Shown here: one piece after another, positions 1 to 8,660 of the stretch
How positions within the stretch are numbered: position 1 is the stretch's first letter
Layout: each line of letters opens with the position of its first letter
Assembly: GCF_004145845.1 (NCBI RefSeq)
Contig: NZ_SELP01000001.1
Location: 806,001 to 870,000, forward strand
From: Loktanella sp. IMCC34160
Lineage (GTDB): Bacteria; Pseudomonadota; Alphaproteobacteria; Rhodobacterales; Rhodobacteraceae
Direction of reading: 5' to 3'
Length of the DNA stretch: 64,000 nt
Made by a program: the position numbers and the translations under genes
The notes under the pieces: generated by a model
What the model was told of the DNA's origin: nothing
The model's database searches: none
The model's input: the letters and a program-made list of their open reading frames with translations, nothing else

Positions 1-1109
1 AACTCACCAAGACTCTGCTTGCTTCGACGGCCCTGACCGTTGCTGCTGGTGGCGCCATTGCAGAAGGCCACATGGCCGGTGACATGACGCTCGTCAGCTG
101 GGGCGGTGCCTATCAGCAGTCGCAGATCAATGCCTATGCGACCCCCTATTCGGAAAACACCGGTGTGACCATCACCTGGGACGAAAGCTCTGCCGAAGCC
201 GTGGCCAAGCTGCGCGCCATGAACGAAGCCGGCAACATCACCTGGGATGTGGTCGATGTGGTTGCCGCCGACGCCCTGCGTCTGTGCGACGAAGGCCTTG
301 CCATGGAAATCGACCCGGACGAGCAACTTGCCCCGGCCCCCGATGGCACCTCGGCTGAAGATGACTTCGGTGACCTGCTGGTCGGCGACTGCTTCATTCC
401 GCAGATCGTCTATTCGACCACCTTTGGCTACCGCACCGATATGGTTCCGGAAGGCGTCGAAGCGCCGAACGACATCTGTGACGTGTTCGACCTCGAAACC
501 TACCCGGGCATGCGTTCGCTGGAAAAGCGTCCGATCAACAACGTCGAATGGGCGCTGCTGTGTGACGGCGTTGCCAAGGAAGACGTCTATGACGTTCTCG
601 CCACCGAAGAAGGTCAAGAGCAGGCGCTTGCCAAGCTCGACACCATCAAGGACAGCGTGATCTGGTGGTCCGCCGGTGCCGACACCCCGCAGCTTCTGGC
701 TGACGGTGAAGTCTTCATCGGGTCGACCTACAACGGTCGTCTGTTCTCGGCCATCGTCGAACAGAACCAGCCGATCGGCATGATGTGGGACGCTCAGGTG
801 TTCGACCTTGACGGCTGGATCATCCCGACCGGTCTGTCGCCCGAGCGTGAAGCCCGTGCGCTGGACTTCGTCTACTTCGCCACCGACACCCAGCGTCTGG
901 CGGATCAGGCCAAGTACATCTCCTACGGCCCGGCCCGTCTGTCCTCGGCTCCGCTGGTTGGCCAGCACGAGACCCTCGGCATCGACATGGCGCCGCACAT
1001 GCCGACCGATCCGGAGAACGCCAAGAACACGTTCCTCTACAACTACGAGTTCTGGGCTGACTACCGCGACGACATCGACGCCAAGTTCCAGGCATGGCTG
1101 GCCCAGTAA
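1..1109 (+). CDS. ABC transporter substrate-binding protein, PotD-like (5' end outside window)
   Basis: Periplasmic solute-binding protein of the spermidine/putrescine (PotD/PotF) family, which would feed the two permeases that follow. The reading frame is open from base 3 and begins inside a signal peptide (hydrophobic stretch, then an Ala-rich end and AEGHMAG), so the true start lies just upstream of the window. The ATG at 72 falls after the signal peptide and is not the start. The mature part has the family opening (TLVSWGGAYQQSQ), the conserved region around WDVVDV, and ends in YNYEFWADYRDDI. The nearest annotated relatives are polyamine binders, but the ligand cannot be read from sequence. 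The ATPase of the system is not in this window and may lie upstream. Confidence 0.93.
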   Translation, partial: LTKTLLASTALTVAAGGAIAEGHMAGDMTLVSWGGAYQQSQINAYATPYSENTGVTITWDESSAEAVAKLRAMNEAGNITWDVVDVVAADALRLCDEGLAMEIDPDEQLAPAPDGTSAEDDFGDLLVGDCFIPQIVYSTTFGYRTDMVPEGVEAPNDICDVFDLETYPGMRSLEKRPINNVEWALLCDGVAKEDVYDVLATEEGQEQALAKLDTIKDSVIWWSAGADTPQLLADGEVFIGSTYNGRLFSAIVEQNQPIGMMWDAQVFDLDGWIIPTGLSPEREARALDFVYFATDTQRLADQAKYISYGPARLSSAPLVGQHETLGIDMAPHMPTDPENAKNTFLYNYEFWADYRDDIDAKFQAWLAQ

Positions 1110-1121
1110 GGGCAACCCTTC

Positions 1122-1148
1122 GGAAGGGGCCGCGCGCCGGCCCCTTCC
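1122..1148 (+). repeat. Intergenic mRNA hairpin after the binding-protein gene
   Basis: An 11-bp perfect stem (GGAAGGGGCCG / CGGCCCCTTCC) encloses a 5-base loop, 12 bases after the stop codon. No immediate T-run follows, so it looks less like a full terminator than like a stabilising or attenuating hairpin. Such hairpins commonly sit after binding-protein genes and keep their expression above that of the downstream permeases. The role is inferred. Confidence 0.6.
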
Positions 1149-1214
1149 ACCCCTTTATTCGTTTGGACATTTTCAAAGATCCGACCGGCAAAAACAAAGA
1201 CCAACGGGGACGCG

Positions 1215-2882
1215 ATGACTGATACGACCAATTCAGGCCCAATGCTGGCCGCGGACGGACGGCCGCTCAAGCAAAGCCTTGCCCGCGCGCTGCGGCGTCA
1301 AAAGATCCGCGCCCTGATGTTGATCGCGCCGCTGTTGATCTTCATCATGCTCACCTTCATCATTCCGATCGGCAACATGCTGTTCCGGTCAGTCGAAAAC
1401 GACATCGTCGGCAATACGCTTCCCGGAACGGTCGAAGCGCTTGAGGATTGGGATGCCCAATCCGCCGAAACGCTGGACGATGTTGTTTTCCAGAACCTCT
1501 TTATCGACCTGTTCAAGGCGGCCGAAGCCAAGGAACACACCAAGCTCGGCACCCGCCTGAACTATGAACAGACCGGGATTTCGTCCCTGTTCCGGACCAC
1601 GGGCCGCAACCTTGACGATATCGGGGAACCCTATCAGGACTGGCTGGAAGACACCGACGAGCGGTTCAAGGACGGCGCATTCTGGTATGAAATGATGTCC
1701 GGGTCCGGGGGCGAGGCGATTCTGGAAGAACGCCGCGATCTTTGGGCCGCGCTGGTGGGCGAGGGCATGGCGGGCGACATCGGCTTTACCCTGTCGGGCG
1801 AGGTGGCGGAGCTGCTGCCCTGGACCGCGAAGGCCTATTCCGACTGGGCGATCTATACCGCCATCGCCGACGAAGACGTCGTCGCCGAGGAAGACCCGTG
1901 GGAGGCCGTTTACGGCGCCCTTGGGATTGACCTTCGCAACGCCGACACGGTTGCGGCGATCGCCGGGTATTCCGGCCCGGGCGCCGATGCGCTTCGGGCT
2001 GCGGTTGCCAATATCGGCGCCATGCCAACCACAACCTTCCGCGACGCGTTTGCCGCCGAAGATGAGGACTGGCTGAAGACCGAGAACTGGCAGACCATCA
2101 AGATCTACAGCCCGAACTACACGATGGGCTACTTCCTGAACTCCATTGACATGGAAAAGGGACTGGATGGGGCACAGGCCCGGCCGGAGAACCAGCAGAT
2201 CTACGTCAAGCTGTTCCTGCGGACGCTGAAGATGTCGGTCATCATCACGCTTAGCTGCATCCTTCTGGGGTATCCGGTGGCCTGGATCCTAGCGAACCTG
2301 CCTGCCCGCAGCGCCAACGTCCTGATGATCCTTGTCCTCCTGCCGTTCTGGACCTCGCTTCTTGTGCGGACCTCGGCCTGGAAGGTGCTGCTGCAACAGC
2401 AGGGGGTCATCAACGACCTGCTGGTCTGGCTGGGCTTCGTGGACGATGCGAACCGTCTGATCCTGATGAACAACTCTACCGGCACGATCATCGCGATGAC
2501 GCATATCCTGCTGCCGTTCATGATCCTGCCGCTTTACTCGGTGATGAAGACCATCCCGCCCAGCTATCTGCGCGCAGCCAAGTCGCTTGGCGCGACCAAC
2601 TGGACGGCCTTCTGGCGGGTCTATTTCCCGCAGTCGGTGCCGGGCATCGGGGCCGGGTCGATCCTCGTGTTCATCCTTGCCATCGGCTACTACATCACGC
2701 CGGAAATCGTGGGTGGGACCGACGGTGTCTTCATCTCGAACCGGATCGCGTACCACATCTCCAGCTCGCTTAACTGGGGTCTGGCGGCGGCACTGGGCAC
2801 GATCCTGCTGTCGGTGGTTCTGATCCTCTACTGGCTCTACGACAAGATCGTGGGCATCGATAACGTGAAACTGGGGGGCTGA
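1215..2882 (+). CDS. ABC transporter permease, PotB-like, with large insertion after TM1
   Basis: Inner-membrane permease of a polyamine-type ABC importer, 555 aa, start ATG 1215 with GGGGACG just upstream. One hydrophobic helix lies at about residues 33-57. The canonical permease core (five helices, from about 335 to the end) carries the EAA-type coupling loop YLRAAKSLGATNWTAFWRVY. Between them are about 270 hydrophilic residues rich in Asp, Glu, Ala and Trp that typical PotB proteins of about 280-300 aa lack. By topology this block should be periplasmic. It sits between the binding-protein gene and the second permease, 5 bases from the latter. Confidence 0.92.
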   Translation: MTDTTNSGPMLAADGRPLKQSLARALRRQKIRALMLIAPLLIFIMLTFIIPIGNMLFRSVENDIVGNTLPGTVEALEDWDAQSAETLDDVVFQNLFIDLFKAAEAKEHTKLGTRLNYEQTGISSLFRTTGRNLDDIGEPYQDWLEDTDERFKDGAFWYEMMSGSGGEAILEERRDLWAALVGEGMAGDIGFTLSGEVAELLPWTAKAYSDWAIYTAIADEDVVAEEDPWEAVYGALGIDLRNADTVAAIAGYSGPGADALRAAVANIGAMPTTTFRDAFAAEDEDWLKTENWQTIKIYSPNYTMGYFLNSIDMEKGLDGAQARPENQQIYVKLFLRTLKMSVIITLSCILLGYPVAWILANLPARSANVLMILVLLPFWTSLLVRTSAWKVLLQQQGVINDLLVWLGFVDDANRLILMNNSTGTIIAMTHILLPFMILPLYSVMKTIPPSYLRAAKSLGATNWTAFWRVYFPQSVPGIGAGSILVFILAIGYYITPEIVGGTDGVFISNRIAYHISSSLNWGLAAALGTILLSVVLILYWLYDKIVGIDNVKLGG

Positions 2883-2887
2883 TAGCG

Positions 2888-4273
2888 ATGTCTAACCTGA
2901 TCGTTCAAAACCGCCGGCCCGAGCTGGCGACCTTCACCGCCCCCCTGTCCGGCCTGTTTGGCGCCATGTTCGGATTTGTCGTCGGCAATGTCTTTGGCAA
3001 CCCGTGGCAGGGCGCGCTGGCCGGGGTAATCTTCGGCGCCGCGCTGGCCGTTGTCCTGCACATGGCGCCGATCTCGCGCCGGAACGGCCGGCTGGGCACA
3101 ATCGCGATCTGCCTGATCGCCGGTCTGGTGATCGGCGGCGTTGGCGGGGCCGTCGGCGGCGCGATCATCGGCGCCGTCCTCAGCTGGTTCGTCTACTGGC
3201 TGGACAGCGGCGACTACCGCGCTGGCAGCCCGATCTATGCCACCTCGCTTCAGGTGCTGTGGGACAATACCTTCCTGCTGATCTGCGGGCTGATCTTCTT
3301 CTTCCTCGTGGCGCCGCTGGTCCCGGTCATGTGGCTGTCGTTCAACGCCGAGGACTTCTTTACCTTCACCCCCGAGATGCTGAGCTTTGATCCCGAGGGC
3401 TATTCGCTGAAGCATTATCGCAGTTTCTTCGGCACCGAGGGTAACCCGCTTCTGGGTCTGATCCTTGGCTTTGGCGCCGGTGTGGCGCTGGCCGTGGTGC
3501 TGCGGGTCATGTCCGGCCCGCGCGAGGTGCTGGGCTGGGTCGCACCGATCATCAGCCTGACGCTGATCGGCCTTGTGGTTGGCAAACTGTGGGGTGTCGG
3601 CGGGGCCGAATGGATGACGCCGCTGAAGAACTCGCTCATCATCGCACCGATTGCGACCGTTCTGTCGGTCAGCTTTGGTACGCTGGCCGCCATCGGCCTG
3701 TCGCAAAGCCATGTGCCCGGCCGTCGCGCGATCATGGCGATCCTGATTTCGCCGATGATCGTTCCGCTGATCATTTCCGCGACCGGGATGTTCTTCTTCT
3801 ACGCGCCGCTGGGTAACTGGCTTGAGGCGACATTCGGCCTGAACCAATCCTTCGTCGGCTTCGTGAAGGTGATCCTGGCGCACGCCGCGCTTGGCATTCC
3901 CTTCGTGATCATCACCGTGACCGCGACGCTTGTCGGCTTTGACCGGTCCCTGACCCGTGCCGCCGCTAACATGGGGGCCGATCCGGTGACCACCTTCTTC
4001 CGGGTGCAGATGCCGCTGATCCTTCCGGGCGTGATTTCGGGCGGGCTGTTCGCCTTCATCACCTCGTTCGACGAAGTGGTCGTGGTGCTGTTCGTCGGCT
4101 CTGCCCAGCAGCAGACCCTGCCGTGGCAGATGTTCACCGGGTTGCGCGAACAGATCAGCCCGACGATCCTTGCTGCGGCGACGATCCTTGTGACGATTTC
4201 GATCCTGCTTCTGGCGACGGTCGAAATGTTGCGCCGCCGGTCGGAACGGCTGCGGGGCATGTCGCCCAGCTGA
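2888..4273 (+). CDS. ABC transporter permease, PotC-like, with extra N-terminal and internal membrane segments
   Basis: Second permease of the importer, 461 aa against about 265 for typical PotC. The first 125 residues are extra and contain Gly/Ala-rich hydrophobic helices, including a run of GG and GxxxG-like packing motifs near residues 78-100. A usual first helix follows (LLICGLIFFFLVAPLVPVMW). A second extra hydrophobic block lies between HYRSFFG and EWMTPLKNS, which are normally almost contiguous. The core then runs through the coupling loop LTRAAANMGADPVTTFFRVQ to the end. The RBS is the G-run at the end of the previous gene. A terminator follows the stop. Confidence 0.92.
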   Translation: MSNLIVQNRRPELATFTAPLSGLFGAMFGFVVGNVFGNPWQGALAGVIFGAALAVVLHMAPISRRNGRLGTIAICLIAGLVIGGVGGAVGGAIIGAVLSWFVYWLDSGDYRAGSPIYATSLQVLWDNTFLLICGLIFFFLVAPLVPVMWLSFNAEDFFTFTPEMLSFDPEGYSLKHYRSFFGTEGNPLLGLILGFGAGVALAVVLRVMSGPREVLGWVAPIISLTLIGLVVGKLWGVGGAEWMTPLKNSLIIAPIATVLSVSFGTLAAIGLSQSHVPGRRAIMAILISPMIVPLIISATGMFFFYAPLGNWLEATFGLNQSFVGFVKVILAHAALGIPFVIITVTATLVGFDRSLTRAAANMGADPVTTFFRVQMPLILPGVISGGLFAFITSFDEVVVVLFVGSAQQQTLPWQMFTGLREQISPTILAAATILVTISILLLATVEMLRRRSERLRGMSPS

Positions 4274-4298
4274 TCCCATCAGGGACAAGACAGTGATC

Positions 4299-4325
4299 AG
4301 GCCCGCCCAACCGGCGGGCCTTTTT
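4299..4325 (+). terminator. Rho-independent terminator of the polyamine-type operon
   Basis: A 9-bp GC stem (AGGCCCGCC / GGCGGGCCT) with a 5-base loop is followed by a T-run. It lies 26 bases after the permease stop and abuts the stop codon of the convergent AEC gene. Confidence 0.88.
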
Positions 4326-5254
4326 CATGGCAGGATGGACAGCCAGAAGGTGCCGGTCAGGATCGTCCCCGCCGTGCCGACCAGAACCGCCGATGCCGCG
4401 ACCCGCTTGGCCCGGTCATACATGTTGGCAAAGAGATATGCGTTGACCCCCGGCGCCATGGCCGCGGTGATCACCGCCGAGCGGACGGAGCCAGTTTCAA
4501 GCCCGAACAGGTGAACCAGCGACCACGTCACGGCGGGGTGCAGCAGAAGCGAAACCGCGACGATGAACAGGATCGTGCGCATGTCCCCTTCGGGCCGGTA
4601 GCGGAACAGAATTCCCCCCAGCCCGAACAGTGCGACAGGCAGGCCCGCCCGGACCACAAGGTCCACCGCCTCGGTGAAGACGTGGGGCAGGGGGATACCG
4701 CCAAGGTTCACGGCAAACCCAAGGGCGATCCCGATCACCAACGAATTTCGGAACATCGCCCGCAGCACCTTACCCGGCAGCGCCGAGAGGCGACCGCCGC
4801 GGTTGCGGATGATCTCCATCGCGGTGATCCCGACAAAGTAGCAAAACGGCGAGTGGATCGCGATGATGGCAAAGTTCGATTGCAGCGCGTCGGTCCCATA
4901 GGCCAGTTCCGTGATCGGCAGGCCCAGAAGGACAGAGTTGGAAAACAGCCCGACAAAGCCGATGGCCACCGCGTCCTCCCACTCGCGCCCGAACAGGTAG
5001 CGCGCGCCCAGAAGGCCCGCGGCAAAGCCCGACAGCGCCCCGGCATAGAAGGCCCCGAGTAGCGCGATATCGAAGTTCTGCCCAAGGTCGAGGGTCGAAA
5101 TGGCGCGGAACAGCAGCGCGGGGATCGCAAACCCTTGGGCGAACTTCATCAGGCTGTCGATGGCCTGATCCGTGATATAGCCGCGCCAGACCGCAAGATA
5201 TCCAAAGCCGATCACGATGAAGACGGGCAGGATCACTTCAAGTAGGGCGGCCAT
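4325..5254 (-). CDS. AEC family transporter (auxin efflux carrier / malonate-transporter type)
   Basis: Integral membrane carrier of the AEC family, 309 aa with about ten predicted helices. It opens with LLEVILPVFIVIGFGYLAVW, typical of the family. The conserved centre includes the GLFSNSVLLGLPI region, and the last third contains MAPGVNAYLFANMY. Bacterial members export or import small organic acids; the substrate here is unknown. It is the last gene of a long minus-strand series, 33 bases after the metallo-hydrolase gene, and may share its transcript. It ends convergently against the polyamine-type operon. Confidence 0.9.
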   Translation of the reverse strand: MAALLEVILPVFIVIGFGYLAVWRGYITDQAIDSLMKFAQGFAIPALLFRAISTLDLGQNFDIALLGAFYAGALSGFAAGLLGARYLFGREWEDAVAIGFVGLFSNSVLLGLPITELAYGTDALQSNFAIIAIHSPFCYFVGITAMEIIRNRGGRLSALPGKVLRAMFRNSLVIGIALGFAVNLGGIPLPHVFTEAVDLVVRAGLPVALFGLGGILFRYRPEGDMRTILFIVAVSLLLHPAVTWSLVHLFGLETGSVRSAVITAAMAPGVNAYLFANMYDRAKRVAASAVLVGTAGTILTGTFWLSILP

Positions 5255-5287
5255 GTTCAGTTCTCCGTGGCCCTGGGCGCCGGGGGA

Positions 5288-6085
5288 TCAGTCCGCGTCG
5301 AAGGCGATTTCCATGCCGTCAAAGGCCGGTTCGATATGGGCGGGCGTTTCGGCCTTGACCGTCTCGTAGTCCAGATCGACATGCATGTTTGTCAGGATGC
5401 CGCGTTCCGGCGCGGCGCGGGCGATCCACTCTAGCGTCTGGTCAAGGTGCGAATGGGTCGGGTGCGGCTGGCGGCGCAGCGCATCGACGATCCAGACCTG
5501 CGCGCCGGTGACGGCCTCCCAGGCTTCGTCGGTCATCTGGGCTACGTCCGGCAGATAGGCCAGCCGCCCGATCCGGAACCCCAGCGCGTCGATCGACCCG
5601 TGATTGACCTGGAACGGCGACAGGGTGATCGGCCCGCCCGCGCCGGTGATCGTCACCGGGCCGTCAAGGTTGTTCAGTTCAAGAATGGGCGGGTAGGGCG
5701 ACCCCTTGGGCTGAACGAAAGCATAGCCGAAGCGCGACAGAAGCGCGTCCGAGGTATCGCCGTCGGCCCAGACTTGAAGCCGTTCCTTCATGTTGAAGAC
5801 CACCATCCGCAGGTCGTCGATCCCGTGAACGTGGTCGGCGTGGGAATGGGTATAGACCACCCCGTCCAGATGGCCGACCCCGGCCGCCAAAAGTTGCTGG
5901 CGCAGGTCGGGGGCGGTGTCGATCAGGACGCGGGTGATGCCCTCCGGCCCCTGTCGGGTGACAAGGGCGGAACAGCGGCTGCGGGCGTTCTTGGGGTTTG
6001 TCGGGTCACAGTCGCCCCAGATGCCGCCCAGCCGGGGAACCCCGCCGGACGACCCGCAGCCAAGAATGCGAAAGGTCAGCGTCAT
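5288..6085 (-). CDS. MBL-fold metallo-hydrolase (PhnP-like)
   Basis: Metallo-beta-lactamase-fold hydrolase, 265 aa. I chose the ATG at 6085 because it gives the family N-terminus (LTFRILGCGSSGGVPRLGG) and overlaps the tatD stop as ATGA; a longer upstream reading adds only low-complexity sequence antisense-like to its neighbours. The metal-binding signature THSHADHVHGIDDL is present, with later His residues (NHGS, HSHLDQT, NMHVDLDY). Relatives include cyclic phosphodiesterase PhnP, but in this housekeeping context (downstream of holB and tatD in many alphaproteobacteria) the substrate is not established. Confidence 0.93.
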   Translation of the reverse strand: MTLTFRILGCGSSGGVPRLGGIWGDCDPTNPKNARSRCSALVTRQGPEGITRVLIDTAPDLRQQLLAAGVGHLDGVVYTHSHADHVHGIDDLRMVVFNMKERLQVWADGDTSDALLSRFGYAFVQPKGSPYPPILELNNLDGPVTITGAGGPITLSPFQVNHGSIDALGFRIGRLAYLPDVAQMTDEAWEAVTGAQVWIVDALRRQPHPTHSHLDQTLEWIARAAPERGILTNMHVDLDYETVKAETPAHIEPAFDGMEIAFDAD

Positions 6086-6885
6086 GCCGCGGCCTGCCAT
6101 TCGGCGGCCTTCCAGAACAGCCGGTCGAAATTGGCCTGTGTCTGGGTGGCGAATTCTTCGTAGGACATGTGGAACACATCCGCCCCGATCCGCGCGGTCA
6201 GGGCCGAATAGGCGGGTTCGTTGCGCCGGCCCCGGTGCGGCGGCGGCGCAAGGTAGGGGCTGTCGGTTTCGACCAGAATCCGGTCCACCGGGGCGGCGGC
6301 GAAGATGTCGCGCAACTCCTGACTGCGGGGGAAGGCGGCGATGCCGGACATCGACAGGTAGAACCCAAGGTCGATGGCCGCGCGGGCCAGATCGGCCGAG
6401 GACGAAAAGCAATGCATCACGCAGGAATAGGGTTGCCGGTTGAACCCTTCGCGCAGGATCTGGGCCATATCGTCATCGGCCGCGCGGGCGTGGATGATCA
6501 GCGGCAGGCCGGTGGCCTGCGCTGCCTCGATATGGACCCGCAGGCTGTCTTTCTGCACCTCAGCGCTGTCTGCAGTGTAGTGGTAATCCAGCCCGCTTTC
6601 ACCGATGCCCACGAATTTCGGGTGCCGGGCCAGCGCGACCAGCTCTTCCAGCGTGGCCATGGGCTCTTCGGCGGCGCTCATCGGGTGGGTGCCGCCCGCC
6701 CAGAAGACCGGGTCGTGGGCCTCGGCGATGGCCCGCACCTGCGGCGCGTTGCGCAGCCGGGTGCAGATGGTGACCATGCGGGTCACGCCGGCATCGTTCG
6801 CCCGCGCGATGATCTCGGGCAGTTCGCCGTCGAAATCGGGAAAATCAAGGTGACAATGGCTGTCGGTAATCTCGGGGGTGTTCAT
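6082..6885 (-). CDS. tatD: TatD family metal-dependent hydrolase/deoxyribonuclease
   Basis: TatD-family TIM-barrel hydrolase, 267 aa, the usual length. Metal ligands are visible: DSHCHLDF at the N-terminus, GESGLDYHY in the centre, IIHARAADDD, and MHCFSSS followed by the terminal LVETDSPYLAPPPHRGRRN block. Family members are 3'-5' exonucleases or deoxyribonucleases in DNA repair and oxidative stress. It lies 9 bases after holB and overlaps the next gene by 4 bases. In many relatives metG separates holB and tatD; here it does not. Confidence 0.95.
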   Translation of the reverse strand: MNTPEITDSHCHLDFPDFDGELPEIIARANDAGVTRMVTICTRLRNAPQVRAIAEAHDPVFWAGGTHPMSAAEEPMATLEELVALARHPKFVGIGESGLDYHYTADSAEVQKDSLRVHIEAAQATGLPLIIHARAADDDMAQILREGFNRQPYSCVMHCFSSSADLARAAIDLGFYLSMSGIAAFPRSQELRDIFAAAPVDRILVETDSPYLAPPPHRGRRNEPAYSALTARIGADVFHMSYEEFATQTQANFDRLFWKAAEWQAAA

Positions 6886-6894
6886 GCGCCTGCC

Positions 6895-8028
6895 TCAGGC
6901 GGCGGCGGTGCCGCGCGCGGTCTCTTCGATCCTGAACAGCATATCTAGGATCAGGGAGGCAGGGTCAAGGTTGACCGCCCGCCCGTGCCGCGCGCGCGAC
7001 GACAGCTCTTGCTGCAATTCGGCCCAGCGGCGCGCCGCATGGGGGCCGGGCGACAGGCGAGACAGCAGCCGGGCCTCGTGCGGGGCGCCCTGGCTATGGG
7101 GTTCGCCCACCAGCCCGGTGCGGGCGGCGCGGGCAAGGAACAGGTCCATCAGGTCCAGAACCATGTCGAACCGCAATTCCGCCCCCTTGCCCGCGCAGCT
7201 GTTGGCAAGCGACAGCGCGGCGGGGCGGTCCATGCGTGGCATCCCTTCCAGAAGCGAGATGATCGAGGCGTAAAGCTGTAGCCCATCATGCTGGGCCAGC
7301 CGGATCGCCTCGCCCACGGACCCAGACGACAGGGTCGCCAGCGCCTCGGTCTCGACCACCTCGACGCCGGCCTGATGCAGCGCGGCGGCCATGTCATCGG
7401 ACCCAAGGGCCGACAGGCGTAATTCACGGCAGCGCGACCGGATCGTCGGCAAAAGGCGCGATGGCTGATGCGCGACCAGCAGAAGTGTCGTGCGGGCAGG
7501 CGGTTCTTCCAGTTCCTTCAGGATCGCGTTGGCGGCGTTGCGGTTCAGTTCGTCCGCCGCATCGACGATCACCACCCGCCGCCCGCCATCGGCAGCGGAC
7601 ATATGGAAGAAGTTCTTCAACCGGCGCACCGGGTCGATGGTGATCTCGGTCTTCAGCTTGCCGGTCTTGTCATCCACCGGGCGGCGGACCACGAAAAGGC
7701 GCGGATGGGCGCCCGATTGCACCAGCCGCGCGTCCGGGTGATCGGCAGATACGGCAAGCGAGGTCGGGGCAGGGGGCGCATCGCCAAACAGGCCGCCGCC
7801 TGCGTCCTCAGCAGGTTCCGCCAGTAGAAAGGTTGCGATTTTCCATGCCAGCGTTGCCTTGCCCACGCCGCGCGGCCCGGTGATCAGCCAGCCGGAATGC
7901 AGCCGGCCAGAGGTATAGGCCTGAAGGAAATCCGCCTGCGCCCGGTCCTGCCCGAACAGGGTGGGGGTTTCGCGCGGGTGCGGGGCACCGGGAATGCGGT
8001 CCGGTTCGGGGGCGGTTTCCTCGGTCAT
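6895..8028 (-). CDS. holB: DNA polymerase III subunit delta'
   Basis: Clamp-loader subunit of the replicative polymerase, 377 aa. The AAA+ fold is visible: the Walker A-like loop GPRGVGKATLAW near residue 53, a sensor region around VIVDAADELNRNAANAILK, and the SRC-like motif TIRSRCRELRL, which acts as the arginine finger in clamp loaders. It overlaps tmk by 4 bases (ATGA), so the two are translationally coupled. Gene order tmk-holB-tatD is common in Alphaproteobacteria. Confidence 0.95.
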   Translation of the reverse strand: MTEETAPEPDRIPGAPHPRETPTLFGQDRAQADFLQAYTSGRLHSGWLITGPRGVGKATLAWKIATFLLAEPAEDAGGGLFGDAPPAPTSLAVSADHPDARLVQSGAHPRLFVVRRPVDDKTGKLKTEITIDPVRRLKNFFHMSAADGGRRVVIVDAADELNRNAANAILKELEEPPARTTLLLVAHQPSRLLPTIRSRCRELRLSALGSDDMAAALHQAGVEVVETEALATLSSGSVGEAIRLAQHDGLQLYASIISLLEGMPRMDRPAALSLANSCAGKGAELRFDMVLDLMDLFLARAARTGLVGEPHSQGAPHEARLLSRLSPGPHAARRWAELQQELSSRARHGRAVNLDPASLILDMLFRIEETARGTAAA

Positions 8029-8660
8029 GCGCGGGCCTCGAACTGGGCGAGGACTTCGGCGGCGACGGCCTCGGGCGGGCGGTTGCCGTCGATCACGACG
8101 CAGCGGTCGGGGGCCGCATGGGCCAGCGCAAGAAAGCCGTGCCGCAGGGTTTCCTGAAAGGACAGGCCGAAATCTTCGAACCGGTCTTCGCCCGACCCAC
8201 GCGCCAACCCGCGGTTCAGCGCGGTTTCCGGGTCCATGTCGATGATAAAGGTCAGGTCGGGGTCCCGTCCGATCATCAGGCTATGCAGCTTGTCCACCGT
8301 GGCCCGAAGATCACCGCGCGTTGCGCCTTGGTATACGCGTGTGCTGTCGGCGAAGCGGTCCGAAATCACAATACGGTCGGCGGCCAGCGCCGGGCGGATC
8401 GTCTTTTCCAGATGGTCGCGGCGGGCGGCGGTGAACAGCAGGATCTCTGTCTCGGCCGACCAGCGGTCCGGGTCGCCGGTCAGAAGAAGCTGCCGGATTT
8501 CCTCGGCCCCCGGGCTGCCGCCCGGTTCACGGGTCAGCAGGACGTCCTGCCCCTCGGTCCGCAGCCGTTCGGCCAGCATCCGGGCCTGAGTGGACTTGCC
8601 GGACCCGTCGATCCCTTCGAAGGTGATGAACCGTCCCGTGCCGCCCAGCCCCTGCCTCAT
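8025..8660 (-). CDS. tmk: Thymidylate kinase
   Basis: dTMP kinase, 211 aa, phosphorylating dTMP to dTDP for DNA synthesis. The P-loop FEGIDGSGKSTQ lies at about residues 14-25, the DR(F) substrate motif appears as SDRFADSTRVYQG, and the acceptor-binding LLTREPGG follows the P-loop. The start overlaps the carboxypeptidase stop by 4 bases, and its own end overlaps holB. Confidence 0.97.
   Translation of the reverse strand: MRQGLGGTGRFITFEGIDGSGKSTQARMLAERLRTEGQDVLLTREPGGSPGAEEIRQLLLTGDPDRWSAETEILLFTAARRDHLEKTIRPALAADRIVISDRFADSTRVYQGATRGDLRATVDKLHSLMIGRDPDLTFIIDMDPETALNRGLARGSGEDRFEDFGLSFQETLRHGFLALAHAAPDRCVVIDGNRPPEAVAAEVLAQFEARA

Noticed and set aside
2837-4288. Minus-strand frame opposite the second permease
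   Set aside because: Antisense of a membrane protein gene, giving a highly charged His/Arg/Asp-rich product with no start signal.
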